Shown piece by piece: positions 18,608 to 28,575 of a stretch of DNA of 64,000 bases. Made by a program: the position numbers and the translations under genes. Position 1 is the first letter of the stretch, and the number at the start of each line of letters is the position of its first letter. The notes beneath the pieces are model-generated. The model had not been told where the DNA came from and made no database searches. It saw only the letters and a list, made by a program, of their open reading frames with translations. The stretch is taken from positions 1 to 64,000 of the forward strand of contig NZ_NTMH01000057.1 of NCBI RefSeq assembly GCF_002307475.1, read 5' to 3'. The stretch is from Pantoea allii. Its GTDB lineage: Bacteria; Pseudomonadota; Gammaproteobacteria; Enterobacterales; Enterobacteriaceae.

Positions 18608-19615
18608 ATGAGAGTTAAGCCAGTGTGGTCAGGTGTTCTGGTTTGTTTTATGGTGATGTTTTTCAATGCCCAGGCAATGGCAAATGGCTGGGATACGTAT
18701 AAGAGCCGTTTTCTCCAGGCAGACGGACGCATTATTGATACGGCGAATAATAATGTCAGTCATACAGAAGGCCAGGGTTATGGCATGTTGCTGGCGGTAG
18801 CCTACAACGACCGTGCAACCTTCGATCGGCTCTGGACATGGACGCGTACCACCCTGCACAATCCGCAAAACGATCTGTTTTACTGGCGCTATGTCCCCAC
18901 CGCTCAGGACCCCATCGCGGATAAAAATAACGCTTCCGATGGCGATGTGCTGATTGCATGGGCATTACAACGCGCGGCGCAAAAGTGGAATGTGGCCGAC
19001 TACCAGCAGGCATCAGATCGTATTCAACGTGCGATAGTCAAACTTGATGTGGCGGACTTTGGTGGTTACACCGTGCTGATGCCTGGCGCGCAGGGATTCA
19101 ATAAAAACAGTTATGTTGTTTTAAATCCCTCTTATTTCTTGTTTGTCGCCTGGCAGGAGTTTGGTCAGCGCAGCCATTTACAGGTCTGGAACAAGCTGAT
19201 TGATGGTGGGATGACGCTGCTGGGTAAGATGCATTTTGGCAACAGCGATCTTCCACTGGATTGGGTTGCGCTGAATGCGGACGGTTCAGTGGCCCCCGCG
19301 GTCGGTTATTCGAACCGCTTTAGTTATGATGCCATCCGCGTACCGCTGAATATCTGGTGGTACGATCCACAAAGCCTGGCGCTGGGCCCTTTCCAGCGTC
19401 TCTGGCAGGGTTACGGTCGTATGAATACGCCGGCCTGGTTCGATGTCCTGGCCAATACGGCAGCACCTTACCATCTGGAAGGCGGCTTGCTGGCGGTGCG
19501 CGATCTGGTGCTCAACGAAACGGGCTACCTGAGTGACAAACTGGCGCCTGAGCAGAACTACTTTTCTGCCAGCCTGCAGCTACTGACCTGGATGGCTTAT
19601 CAGGAAAAGCATTGA
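18608..19615 (+). CDS. bcsZ: Periplasmic endo-1,4-beta-glucanase BcsZ (GH8)
   Basis: Family-8 glycoside hydrolase (335 aa) that trims cellulose in the periplasm and influences its amount. A signal peptide ends AMA at residue 25. The catalytic acid is Glu54 in SHTEGQGYGM; Asp111 and Asp113 in ASDGD match the conserved family-8 aspartate region (Asp116 of E. coli BcsZ by position). In E. coli bcsZ lies between bcsB and bcsC; here it follows bcsD at the operon end. It starts 9 bases after bcsD. Confidence 0.94.
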   Translation: MRVKPVWSGVLVCFMVMFFNAQAMANGWDTYKSRFLQADGRIIDTANNNVSHTEGQGYGMLLAVAYNDRATFDRLWTWTRTTLHNPQNDLFYWRYVPTAQDPIADKNNASDGDVLIAWALQRAAQKWNVADYQQASDRIQRAIVKLDVADFGGYTVLMPGAQGFNKNSYVVLNPSYFLFVAWQEFGQRSHLQVWNKLIDGGMTLLGKMHFGNSDLPLDWVALNADGSVAPAVGYSNRFSYDAIRVPLNIWWYDPQSLALGPFQRLWQGYGRMNTPAWFDVLANTAAPYHLEGGLLAVRDLVLNETGYLSDKLAPEQNYFSASLQLLTWMAYQEKH

Positions 19616-19638
19616 TAACTGTCTGAATCGCAACGGCG

Positions 19639-19671
19639 GCATCCTTTCGTTATTCGCCACTGAAAGGATGC
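19639..19671 (+). terminator. Hairpin between bcsZ and pdeK
   Basis: Arms gcatcctttc (19639-19648) and gaaaggatgc (19662-19671) match perfectly over 10 bp with a 13-base loop, 23 bases after the bcsZ stop. No T run follows directly. It probably marks the 3' end of the cellulose transcript. Confidence 0.6.
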
Positions 19672-19820
19672 GGCTGTGGCAAATTTCGCTTTTGCTGTCT
19701 CCGCCTTTCTGAATCCTCTGCTTCCGCCGCCTTAAGCCACAAAAAAACGCTGCGATAGGATATACTTGACGCGCTTTTCTTGACGGATATCTACGCTCTT
19801 AGCGAGCCGGGAGTAAATTT

Positions 19821-21830
19821 TTGCGCGTAAGCCGATCACTTACGATAAAACAGATGGCGACGGTTTCTCTTATCGCGACGGTGACCATCAGTATTTTTAT
19901 CGTTATTCAACTGTTCCATTTTGTGCAGCAGCGCAGGATTGAATACGCCCAGCAAATGGAGAATATCGCGCACACCGTGCGTCAGCCCCTGTCTGATGCC
20001 GTATTAAAAGCTGATATCCCTCAGGCCGAACGCATCCTTAACTCACTTAAACCGGCAGGCATTTTGTCGCGTGCGGATGTGGTATTGCCGAATGCTTTTC
20101 AGGCGCTACACGCGAATTTTGAAAACGAAAAACCGGTGCCCAGGCTGGTGGCCCGCCTGTTTGAGCTGCCGGTACAAATCACGCTGCCGCTCTATTCGGT
20201 GGAGCATACGGGCTTACCCAAGCCGCTGGCTTATCTGGTGCTGCAGGCCAACTCATCGCGTGTTTATCAGTTTATCCTGAGTACGCTCTCTACGATGATT
20301 GTCACCTATCTGCTGCTGGCGCTGATCCTCTCCGTCTCCATTAGCTGGTGCATCAACCGGTTGGTTGTACATCCACTGCGGCGTATTTCACGTGAAATAC
20401 AGGAATTGCCGCCCCAGTCGATTCTTACGCATAAACTGACGCTGCCGGCGGATCACCGCGACGACGAAATCGGTATGTTGATTCGCAGTTACAACCGCAA
20501 TCAACATGTACTGGAGTCCATTCATGACGAGATGAGCCGGTTAACAACGCATTTTGACGTCACCGACCTGCCTAACCGGGCGCTGTTTGTGGCGTTGCTG
20601 GAACAGTTCATCGGTTATCGACGACAGGCCTTTAGTGTCATGGTCATCCGTATTGAGACCTTACAGGAAGCGAATGGCGTACTAAGCGATGAGCAGCGCG
20701 ATACGCTGATGTTGACGCTGGTCGAGAAAATTCGCAGCACCCTTGATGACCACACCGTATTAGCGCAGATCACCACCAGTGATTTTGTCTTGCTGATGAA
20801 ATCGGCCAACACGCCGTTCCGCGCCCTGCGTCTGGCCCGCAATCTGATGATTCGCCTGAATCAACCTGTAAACCTGCATCAGCTACAGCTGCGGCCTAAC
20901 GCCAGTATCGGTCTGGCATTAAGCGAAGAGCGCGATACGACGGGCGCCGTTGAGATGCTGGACAGAGCGACCTCGGCAATGATGTCCGCGCGCCGGCTGG
21001 GGAAAAACCAGATCCTGTTTTTTGACGCTGCATTGACCGAACGCGCGCAAAAACGGTTGACCCAGGAACACGATATTTTACAAGGCCTGCACGACGACCA
21101 GTTTGCCCTCTACCTGCAACCACAGATCGATATGAGGACCGGTAACTTAGCCGGGGCGGAAGCGCTGTTGCGGATGCGTCAGGCTGACGGGAGTTACGGT
21201 TTACCCGAGGAGTTTATTGCCAGTGCCGAAGAAATCGGGGTGATTTCTGCTATTGGACGCTGGGTATTTGAAGAAGCCTGTCGCATTCTGGCGGGCTGGC
21301 AGCGCCATGGCATGACGGTGCCGCTAAGCATCAACATTTCAGCCGTACAGTTACGTGATGCCAGCATCGTCAGCCATTTGCAATCGCTGTTGGCGCGCCA
21401 TTCTATCGCGCCGGGCTCGCTGGTGCTGGAGATGACCGAAACGGCGGAGATCGGCGATGCTGAACAGGCCATTTCCCTGCTACGCATGCTGCAAAAAACC
21501 GGTGTTGCTGTCGCGCTTGATGACTTCGGCATGGGGTATTCCAATCTCAACTACCTTCATCAGTTCAAGTCATTACCTGTTAACAAGCTGAAAATGGATC
21601 GCAGCTTTGTCGCCGCCTTACCCGAGGATGACACCATGGTTCGCATCGTTGCTGCCATCGCGGACATTATCGACCTGGATGTGATTGCCGAAGGCGTGGA
21701 AACCTGCGAGCAACGCGACTGGCTGCTTGCGCGTGGTATCACGATTGGTCAGGGCTATCTCTATTCTGAGGCCGTCCCGCTGGCGCAGTTTAACGAACAA
21801 TGGATTGGCAAGCCGCTACTGCACGAATAA
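19821..21830 (+). CDS. pdeK: Membrane cyclic-di-GMP phosphodiesterase (PdeK/YhjK family)
   Basis: Inner-membrane protein (669 aa) with membrane segments at about 15-35 and 152-175 around a periplasmic sensor loop, then a HAMP-like stretch, a degenerate GGDEF domain and an EAL domain. The GGDEF signature is replaced by TTSDF (318-322), so diguanylate cyclase activity is not expected. The EAL site is intact: EAL 447-449, NIS near 505, DDFG 567-570, KMDRSF, AEGVE and GQGYLYSEA. It should degrade cyclic-di-GMP, the activator of BcsA. The start is TTG with cggga-type ribosome-binding site 8 bases upstream. The E. coli counterpart lies next to bcsC in the same relative place. Confidence 0.92.
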   Translation: MRVSRSLTIKQMATVSLIATVTISIFIVIQLFHFVQQRRIEYAQQMENIAHTVRQPLSDAVLKADIPQAERILNSLKPAGILSRADVVLPNAFQALHANFENEKPVPRLVARLFELPVQITLPLYSVEHTGLPKPLAYLVLQANSSRVYQFILSTLSTMIVTYLLLALILSVSISWCINRLVVHPLRRISREIQELPPQSILTHKLTLPADHRDDEIGMLIRSYNRNQHVLESIHDEMSRLTTHFDVTDLPNRALFVALLEQFIGYRRQAFSVMVIRIETLQEANGVLSDEQRDTLMLTLVEKIRSTLDDHTVLAQITTSDFVLLMKSANTPFRALRLARNLMIRLNQPVNLHQLQLRPNASIGLALSEERDTTGAVEMLDRATSAMMSARRLGKNQILFFDAALTERAQKRLTQEHDILQGLHDDQFALYLQPQIDMRTGNLAGAEALLRMRQADGSYGLPEEFIASAEEIGVISAIGRWVFEEACRILAGWQRHGMTVPLSINISAVQLRDASIVSHLQSLLARHSIAPGSLVLEMTETAEIGDAEQAISLLRMLQKTGVAVALDDFGMGYSNLNYLHQFKSLPVNKLKMDRSFVAALPEDDTMVRIVAAIADIIDLDVIAEGVETCEQRDWLLARGITIGQGYLYSEAVPLAQFNEQWIGKPLLHE

Positions 21831-21838
21831 CCCTCTGA

Positions 21839-23338
<1,500 letters not shown>

Positions 23339-23362
23339 CGCTTGAATGTGATTTAATCCTCT

Positions 23363-23401
23363 CAAATGCCCGCTGTCACTTGCCCTGACAGCGGGCATTT
23401 G
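23363..23401 (+). terminator. Strong hairpin after dctA
   Basis: A perfect 16-bp inverted repeat (23363-23378 and 23386-23401) with a 7-base loop lies 24 bases after the dctA stop. The 3' arm ends in TTT but no long T run follows. Confidence 0.75.
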
Positions 23402-23583
23402 GATAATAAACCCCACTTGTTTTTTTCAACGTTTTTCACTTCGTTGCGTGACATCCCGGTCTTCCTGTGGTCAAACCTGTTGTTAATGATCGGCAGCGCG
23501 AATCGGCAATGATCGGTCCGCTTATAAACGCGGCTAAACGTGCCAGTGATAACGATTTTTGAATTGTTTGAGTAGGGGTTCAC

Positions 23584-25092
23584 ATGCAGGGCACCAGAAT
23601 TCGGCTTTTGGTTGGTGGATTAGTGCTGGCAGCGACCAGTTACGGTGTGCCAGCAGAAACGCTGCAACCTGATCCAGCCTGGCAACAGGGAAGACTGGAT
23701 AACGGATTTAACTGGCAACTGTTGGCAACACCGCAACGGCCAAGCGATCGCATTGAATTGCGTATGGTGGTAAACACCGGCTCACTGGTAGAAAGTGCGC
23801 AGCAAACCGGTTTTAGCCATCTTCTGTCACGTCTGGCGATGGTGCATAACACGGCGCTGGATACTAACCAGCAGCGCGCTTTGTGGCAGCAGAGTATCGA
23901 TCCACAGCGACCTTTACCGCCCGTTATTTCTTCGTATGATTACACGCAATACAACTTAAGCCTGCCTAACAACCGTCCTGAGCTATTGAAAGAAGCCTTG
24001 AACTGGCTGGCGGCTACGGCAGGGGATATGGCCATTACCAATCAGGTGGTGGACACAGCCTTGTCCGCTTCTGACCCGGTAAGAACCTGGCCGGCGGATA
24101 CTCAGGATGTCTGGTGGCGCTATCGTCTGAAAGGGTCGGCATTGTTAGCGCATGACCCGGCTGAAAAACCGCGCGCGCCGGTGGACACCGCGCAGCTGAA
24201 AAGTTTTTACCAGCAGTGGTATACGCCAGATGCGATGACACTGTATGTCGTCGGTAACGTAGACAGTCGCAGCCTTTCCGAGCAGATCAACAAAGCGTTC
24301 TCACCGCTGGAAGGTAAGCGCAGCACGCCAGCGGCGATGCCTACGCTGTCGCCTTTACCGCACGATCCCGTCAATCTGGTCAGCGGAGCATTAACGCAGG
24401 ACAGGTTGTCGCTTGTCTGGGATACACCGTGGCAGCCCATCCGGGATTCGCAGAACTTACAGCGTTACTGGCGAGGCGATCTGGCGCGTGAAGCCCTGTT
24501 CTGGCACGTTCAGCGGGCCATGAGCAACAGGAAAGCACAAGGTGTGCAGGTTGGCTTTGACTGTCGGGTGCTGTACCAGCGCGCGCAGTGTTCCATCAAT
24601 ATGGACACGCGTAATGACAGTCTTGAACAGAACATGAATCTGGTCGCTCGCGAGCTGGCTGCCGTTCGCGATAACGGTTTGCCTCAGGACGAGTTTGATG
24701 CCCTGATGGCGCAAAAGCTGCTGGAGCTGAATAAGCTTTTCACGACCTATGCCCGCACAGACACTGACGTATTAATCAGCCAGCGCTTACGTTCTCAGCG
24801 CAATTCAGTGGTGGATATTGCGCCAGAGCAGTATCAAAAGCTGCGTCAGGATTTCCTTGCTGGCTTAACGCGCGATCAGCTGAATCAGGAGCTGCGTCAG
24901 CAACTCAGCCAGGAATTAATGATGGTGTTGATTCAGCCGGAAGGCGAAACCGAAACCAATGTGAAAAGCCTCAAGTCGGGCTGGGATAAGCTCATGACGC
25001 CGCCCGCGACAGCATCTTCACCGACGATCAGCAGTGATGCCAGCCAGCCGGAGAGCAGCGCCGCAGGTGACACAGCGCCTCCGGCTTCCTGA
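23584..25092 (+). CDS. yhjJ: Periplasmic M16-peptidase-like protein YhjJ, zinc site lost
   Basis: Secreted member of the M16 (pitrilysin-like) family, 502 aa, with a signal peptide ending VPA or PAE near residue 24. The fold is recognisable (VNTGSLVES, PDAMTLYVVGNVD), but the zinc motif HxxEH expected after GFSH is replaced by HLLSRL, so metalloprotease activity is not expected; E. coli YhjJ lacks it too. The tail after residue 470 is rich in Ser, Thr, Ala and Pro and varies from the E. coli protein. Function unknown. Confidence 0.92.
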   Translation: MQGTRIRLLVGGLVLAATSYGVPAETLQPDPAWQQGRLDNGFNWQLLATPQRPSDRIELRMVVNTGSLVESAQQTGFSHLLSRLAMVHNTALDTNQQRALWQQSIDPQRPLPPVISSYDYTQYNLSLPNNRPELLKEALNWLAATAGDMAITNQVVDTALSASDPVRTWPADTQDVWWRYRLKGSALLAHDPAEKPRAPVDTAQLKSFYQQWYTPDAMTLYVVGNVDSRSLSEQINKAFSPLEGKRSTPAAMPTLSPLPHDPVNLVSGALTQDRLSLVWDTPWQPIRDSQNLQRYWRGDLAREALFWHVQRAMSNRKAQGVQVGFDCRVLYQRAQCSINMDTRNDSLEQNMNLVARELAAVRDNGLPQDEFDALMAQKLLELNKLFTTYARTDTDVLISQRLRSQRNSVVDIAPEQYQKLRQDFLAGLTRDQLNQELRQQLSQELMMVLIQPEGETETNVKSLKSGWDKLMTPPATASSPTISSDASQPESSAAGDTAPPAS

Positions 25093-25096
25093 TCCC

Positions 25097-25969
25097 TCAG
25101 GTTTTTGCCCTGAGCCATTCGGTCACTAACATCGGCCAACTGGCGAGGGGCAAATCCGCTACGCCACGGATACCAAAACCGTGCCCGCCCTTCTGGTAGA
25201 AATGCACTTCAACTGGCACATTGTGTTCCCGTAATGCGCTAAAAAATACCATGCTGTTGTTAACGGGGACGGCGTCATCATCGGCGGCATGGATCAGCAA
25301 GGTCGGCGGTACCTGATTGTGCACCCGGGTTTCAAGAGAGTAAGCATCAATGGCTTTCTGATCGGGCCATGCTCCTAATAAGCGGGTGCGTGCACCTTCA
25401 TGGGCCAGACCGTCACGCATACTGATGACCGGATAAACCAGCACCATAGCGTCCGGGCGGGGTGAAAAGTTTTCAGCACTGTCCTGAACCGGATAGAGTT
25501 TCTCGGCGAAACGCGTACCCAGACTCGCGGTAACGTGACCGCCAGCCGAAAAGCCCATCATGACGATGTACTTACCGTTCAGCCCACGCTGTGCACGTTC
25601 ACGCAGTACGCGAACGGCGCGCTGTGCATCTGCCAGCGGTGCATCTGGCCCTTCATGATGTCCGTCGTAGGGCAGGCGATAGGTCATCACGGCCAGCGTA
25701 TAACCCATTGAAGTAAAAAAGGTGGCGAGCGCGCTGCCTTCACGATCGATCATGATGCGTTGATAGCCGCCGCCTGGCGCGACCAGTAACGTAATTCCAT
25801 TGGATTCCACAGGGTGCCAGATAGCCATTTCCGGGCAGCGCACGCCGGTTGCCACGCGATCGTAGGGTTCGTACTCTTTTGCTGTATCCACTATCTGGGG
25901 CTGAGCACGAGAATCGCTGGCACCGGGCGCATCACCATTTGGCCAGATATTAATAATTTCTGTATTCAT
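25097..25969 (-). CDS. Alpha/beta hydrolase (esterase/lipase type)
   Basis: Predicted cytoplasmic alpha/beta-hydrolase (290 aa) of the esterase/acetyl-xylan-esterase-like group. The nucleophile elbow is GFSAGGH (Ser141), the acid lies in HAADDDAVP (residues 229-232) and the histidine is His263 in KGGHGFG; APGGGYQ near residue 65 would form the oxyanion hole. The start is placed at the second ATG because agga sits 7 bases upstream; the frame stays open 20 codons further (to 26029) with no signal. It is not part of the E. coli yhjJ-kdgK neighbourhood, so it is an insertion there relative to E. coli. Substrate unknown; proximity to kdgK suggests plant carbohydrate use, but only weakly. It converges on yhjJ with 4 bases between stops. 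Confidence 0.85.
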   Translation of the reverse strand: MNTEIINIWPNGDAPGASDSRAQPQIVDTAKEYEPYDRVATGVRCPEMAIWHPVESNGITLLVAPGGGYQRIMIDREGSALATFFTSMGYTLAVMTYRLPYDGHHEGPDAPLADAQRAVRVLRERAQRGLNGKYIVMMGFSAGGHVTASLGTRFAEKLYPVQDSAENFSPRPDAMVLVYPVISMRDGLAHEGARTRLLGAWPDQKAIDAYSLETRVHNQVPPTLLIHAADDDAVPVNNSMVFFSALREHNVPVEVHFYQKGGHGFGIRGVADLPLASWPMLVTEWLRAKT

Positions 25970-26537
25970 AGCTGTGTCCTGATGCGAGAGATGTTGTCGT
26001 TGTTTTGTTCGCGGCCGTGAAAACAGCATCCTGCTGTCGCTGTTTAAAAGATGGCTTCTTTTAGCCTAATCGTCCAACTTAAAACCGCGCAAACGCCGAG
26101 ATTCAGACTATACCTGGCATCAGTGATATTGCGCTAACCTGATAATTTTAAAGGAATAAAAAATAATTAAGATTAGCGGTTATTAACGGACGAGGGCGGG
26201 ATGGCGCAAGAATAAAACGGGATGACTGACTTAAGCTAAATGCAGGGGGTTTCATGTTGCCCTGACGGAAACGGCAGACATATTTCCCCCGTTTTTCTTT
26301 AATGAAAGTGATGTGTTCCTGCGCGGCTCGCGTTGTGCAACTGGCAAGCCCGGCGCCGCTGAGTCAGAACTGCGGTGCTATAGGCTTGCATCGATCACCA
26401 GCCTGTCCCGATCGCCAGATTGCCAGAAGGATGCCCAGCCAGTCTCCCAGTCATCGCCCCCCAGGACCGCGGAAGTATGTTCCCTGGCCACTTCATGAGG
26501 CTTTTAAGGTCTTCCACTCCTGGGCGATGCGCGGCGA
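25970..26537. other. Intergenic region between the hydrolase gene and kdgK
   Basis: About 570 bases between two minus-strand genes. The part up to about 26300 is AT-rich and should carry the hydrolase promoter. From 26300 to 26537 base composition resembles coding DNA, but no complete gene is visible. The minus strand is open from 26503 down to a TAG at 26378-26380 and reads as a tryptophan-rich peptide (DDWETGWASFWQSGDRDR) with no start codon; it could be a gene remnant or chance. Confidence 0.45.
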
Positions 26538-27470
26538 TTACGTGGGCATCGCTTCCCGCGGGATAATTGCCCCACGAAACTGAATAACCGTGCTGGCTGT
26601 GAGATGACCGCGCAACGCGGCATCTTTAACAGATGCGCCCACAAGGCGTTGTGCCAGATAGCCCGCGCTGAACGAATCGCCGGCCGCGGTAGTATCGATT
26701 ATCTTTTCTTTCGCCAGCGTGATTGACGGAACCTCGGTTACTGGCTGGCCTTCAACGGCAATCAGACAGGATTCTGCTCCGCGCTTGATAACAATCTCAC
26801 TCACGCCCGCCTGACGCGCCCGTGCAATGACATCCTCCACAGGCTGATTGCCCCATAACAGATGCTCATCATCTAACGTCAGAAAAGCAATATCCGTATT
26901 TTCAAGCATTTGTTGATAGGCCTGGCGGGTACTGGCGTTATCTTTCCACAAGCGAGGCCGGTAATTATTGTCAAATATCACCTTGCCCCCGTTCTTGCGG
27001 CAGTTTGCAAGTAACTGCATGAGTGCTGCACGGCTCTCCTCAGGCAGAATCGCAAGGCTGATACCGCTGAGATACAGATAGTCGTAATGCTCAAGCTGCT
27101 GACAAATCGCTTTTGCCTCAGGGCCATCAAGCCAGTATCGGGCCGCCGCATCGCTGCGCCAGTACCAGAACGAGCGTTCGCCCTCTTCATCGGTTTGGAT
27201 CATGTACAGGCCTGGCATTTTGTTTTCAAGCCGTTGAATCAGTCCGGTATTGACGTTTTCCTGCTGCCAGCTGGCAATCATTTGTGCGCTAAAGGGATCG
27301 TTCCCCAGCGCCGTAACGTAATCCACCTTGATAGTGTGTTGATCGACCTGCCGGGCAAGGTAAACAGCGGTATTGAGCGTGTCACCGCCAAAGCCGCGTT
27401 TGATGTTGTCACCTTTCTCGGATAGCTCAATCATGCATTCACCCATAATGGCGATGTTTATGTGCGTCAT
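26538..27470 (-). CDS. kdgK: 2-keto-3-deoxygluconate kinase KdgK
   Basis: PfkB-family sugar kinase (310 aa; 309 in E. coli) phosphorylating 2-keto-3-deoxygluconate, the common product of pectin/hexuronate breakdown, before cleavage by KDPG aldolase. The substrate-binding N-terminus (GECMIELSEKG, RGFGGDTLNTAVY) and the C-terminal catalytic/anion-hole motif DTTAAGDSFSAGY are intact; it ends RGAIIPREAMPT as in E. coli. It is transcribed divergently from pdeH; a palindromic KdgR-like box lies 64 bases upstream of its start. Confidence 0.96.
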   Translation of the reverse strand: MTHINIAIMGECMIELSEKGDNIKRGFGGDTLNTAVYLARQVDQHTIKVDYVTALGNDPFSAQMIASWQQENVNTGLIQRLENKMPGLYMIQTDEEGERSFWYWRSDAAARYWLDGPEAKAICQQLEHYDYLYLSGISLAILPEESRAALMQLLANCRKNGGKVIFDNNYRPRLWKDNASTRQAYQQMLENTDIAFLTLDDEHLLWGNQPVEDVIARARQAGVSEIVIKRGAESCLIAVEGQPVTEVPSITLAKEKIIDTTAAGDSFSAGYLAQRLVGASVKDAALRGHLTASTVIQFRGAIIPREAMPT

Positions 27471-27533
27471 GGTTTCAGGCCTGTCGTTAACGTTTGCTTC
27501 AGTCTCGCGTTTGTCAGCGTTGTCGTCAACGTT

Positions 27534-27550
27534 TTAAAACGCCGTTTTAA
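27534..27550 (-). promoter_or_regulatory. Predicted KdgR operator upstream of kdgK
   Basis: Perfect 17-base palindrome ttaaaacg-c-cgttttaa, 64 bases upstream of kdgK. The core aaacgccgttt agrees with the symmetric AAAC..GTTT core of KdgR boxes described for pectin-degradation genes in Dickeya and E. coli, where kdgK is a regulated target. The palindrome is seen; the regulator is inferred, and kdgR is not in the window. Confidence 0.6.
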
Positions 27551-27569
27551 TTTAATTTATGGTGATGTA

Positions 27570-27690
27570 AAGCGATAATTAACCCGATAAAGCGGCTTGT
27601 TTCGGCGATTGTCGCAATAAAAGAGGCGTAGACTCGTTGCTTCAACGTGGCCCGGTTTTCACTATGTTATCGAAACTTAAGCGATAATTA
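27570..27690 (+). repeat. Direct repeat AAGCGATAATTA in the kdgK-pdeH intergenic region
   Basis: The 12-mer aagcgataatta occurs exactly at 27570-27581 and 27679-27690, 109 bases apart, between the divergent genes. Its gcgataa core resembles the -10 element of flagellar sigma-28 promoters (GCCGATAA), and E. coli pdeH (yhjH) is a flagellar-class gene, but no TAAA at the right distance accompanies either copy, so no promoter is called. Confidence 0.5.
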
Positions 27691-27738
27691 CCGCTGAGCC
27701 GCCAGATGAAGGCGCTTACTATCAACCAGGAAAAGACC

Positions 27739-28512
27739 ATGGTTATGGAGAATATTAGTCAATGGCTACCTTCTTCAACTGACATCAATCCCCAGCAGAA
27801 AAAACGTCTCTTCTGGCAGCAGTGTCAACGCCGCTATACCTTTCAGCCTATCTATAAAGTCTCAGGGCGACTGTTGGCGGTTGAACTGCTGACGGCGGTT
27901 ACACATCCGTCTGAACCGACGAAAAATCTGTCTCCTGAAGCCTATTTTTCTGCGCTGGAAATCGCGCAACGCCTTGATATTGTGCAGGAGCAGTTAGAGC
28001 TGCTCGCCCAGTGGGAATCTTTTTTTGCCTGCAATAACGTCATGGCTTCAGTGAATATTGACGGCCCTTCATTGTCATTAATACAACATCATTTGCCGAT
28101 TCGTAGTCTGATTACCCGTTTACCCTGGGTGCGCTTTGAACTGACCGAGCATCATGTCTTGCCTCAGGAAGAGATGGTGGCGCAAATGCCCGAGCTGGGA
28201 CCCTTGTGGCTGGATGATTTCGGCTCAGGTATGGCGAACTTCTCTGCATTAACTGAGCTTAAATACGACTACATCAAGCTGTCACGTGAACTTTTTATTC
28301 TGTTACGCGCGTCAGATGAAGGCCAGGTGTTGTTTCCCATGCTGCTGTCGTTGATCAATCGCTATTGCAACGGCGTGATCGTTGAAGGCGTCGAAACGCA
28401 ACATGAGTGGGAGCAGGTTAAGTCGTCACCCGCGATGGCAGCGCAGGGATACTTTTTTTCACGCCCGGCGCCTTTTTCCGAACTGGAGCATCTGCCTGTA
28501 CAACTTGATTGA
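27739..28512 (+). CDS. pdeH: Cyclic-di-GMP phosphodiesterase PdeH (YhjH)
   Basis: Stand-alone EAL-domain phosphodiesterase (257 aa; 255 in E. coli), cytoplasmic, that lowers cyclic-di-GMP and so favours motility over matrix production. The EAL motif reads VELL (E49), followed by SVNIDGP, ELTEH (about 135-139), DDFGSGMANFSAL (from 159) and VEGVE, so catalysis is expected. The ATG at 27739 is preferred over 27706 because agga lies 7 bases upstream and the length fits E. coli. It lies between kdgK and yhjG, as in E. coli. Confidence 0.93.
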   Translation: MVMENISQWLPSSTDINPQQKKRLFWQQCQRRYTFQPIYKVSGRLLAVELLTAVTHPSEPTKNLSPEAYFSALEIAQRLDIVQEQLELLAQWESFFACNNVMASVNIDGPSLSLIQHHLPIRSLITRLPWVRFELTEHHVLPQEEMVAQMPELGPLWLDDFGSGMANFSALTELKYDYIKLSRELFILLRASDEGQVLFPMLLSLINRYCNGVIVEGVETQHEWEQVKSSPAMAAQGYFFSRPAPFSELEHLPVQLD

Positions 28513-28575
28513 TCCCTTCCCGCGCGCTCTCGACTATCTTTAACGGAGACCGTGAAAGAGCAGGGAGGAAGCCTA

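Noticed and set aside
26302-26583. 93-codon plus-strand ORF overlapping the kdgK 3' end
   Set aside because: Overlaps kdgK on the opposite strand, no similarity, no ribosome-binding site.
27553-27590. Sigma-28 flagellar promoter for pdeH
   Set aside because: TAAA and CCCGATAA are only 11 bases apart instead of about 15, and no alternative pair fits.
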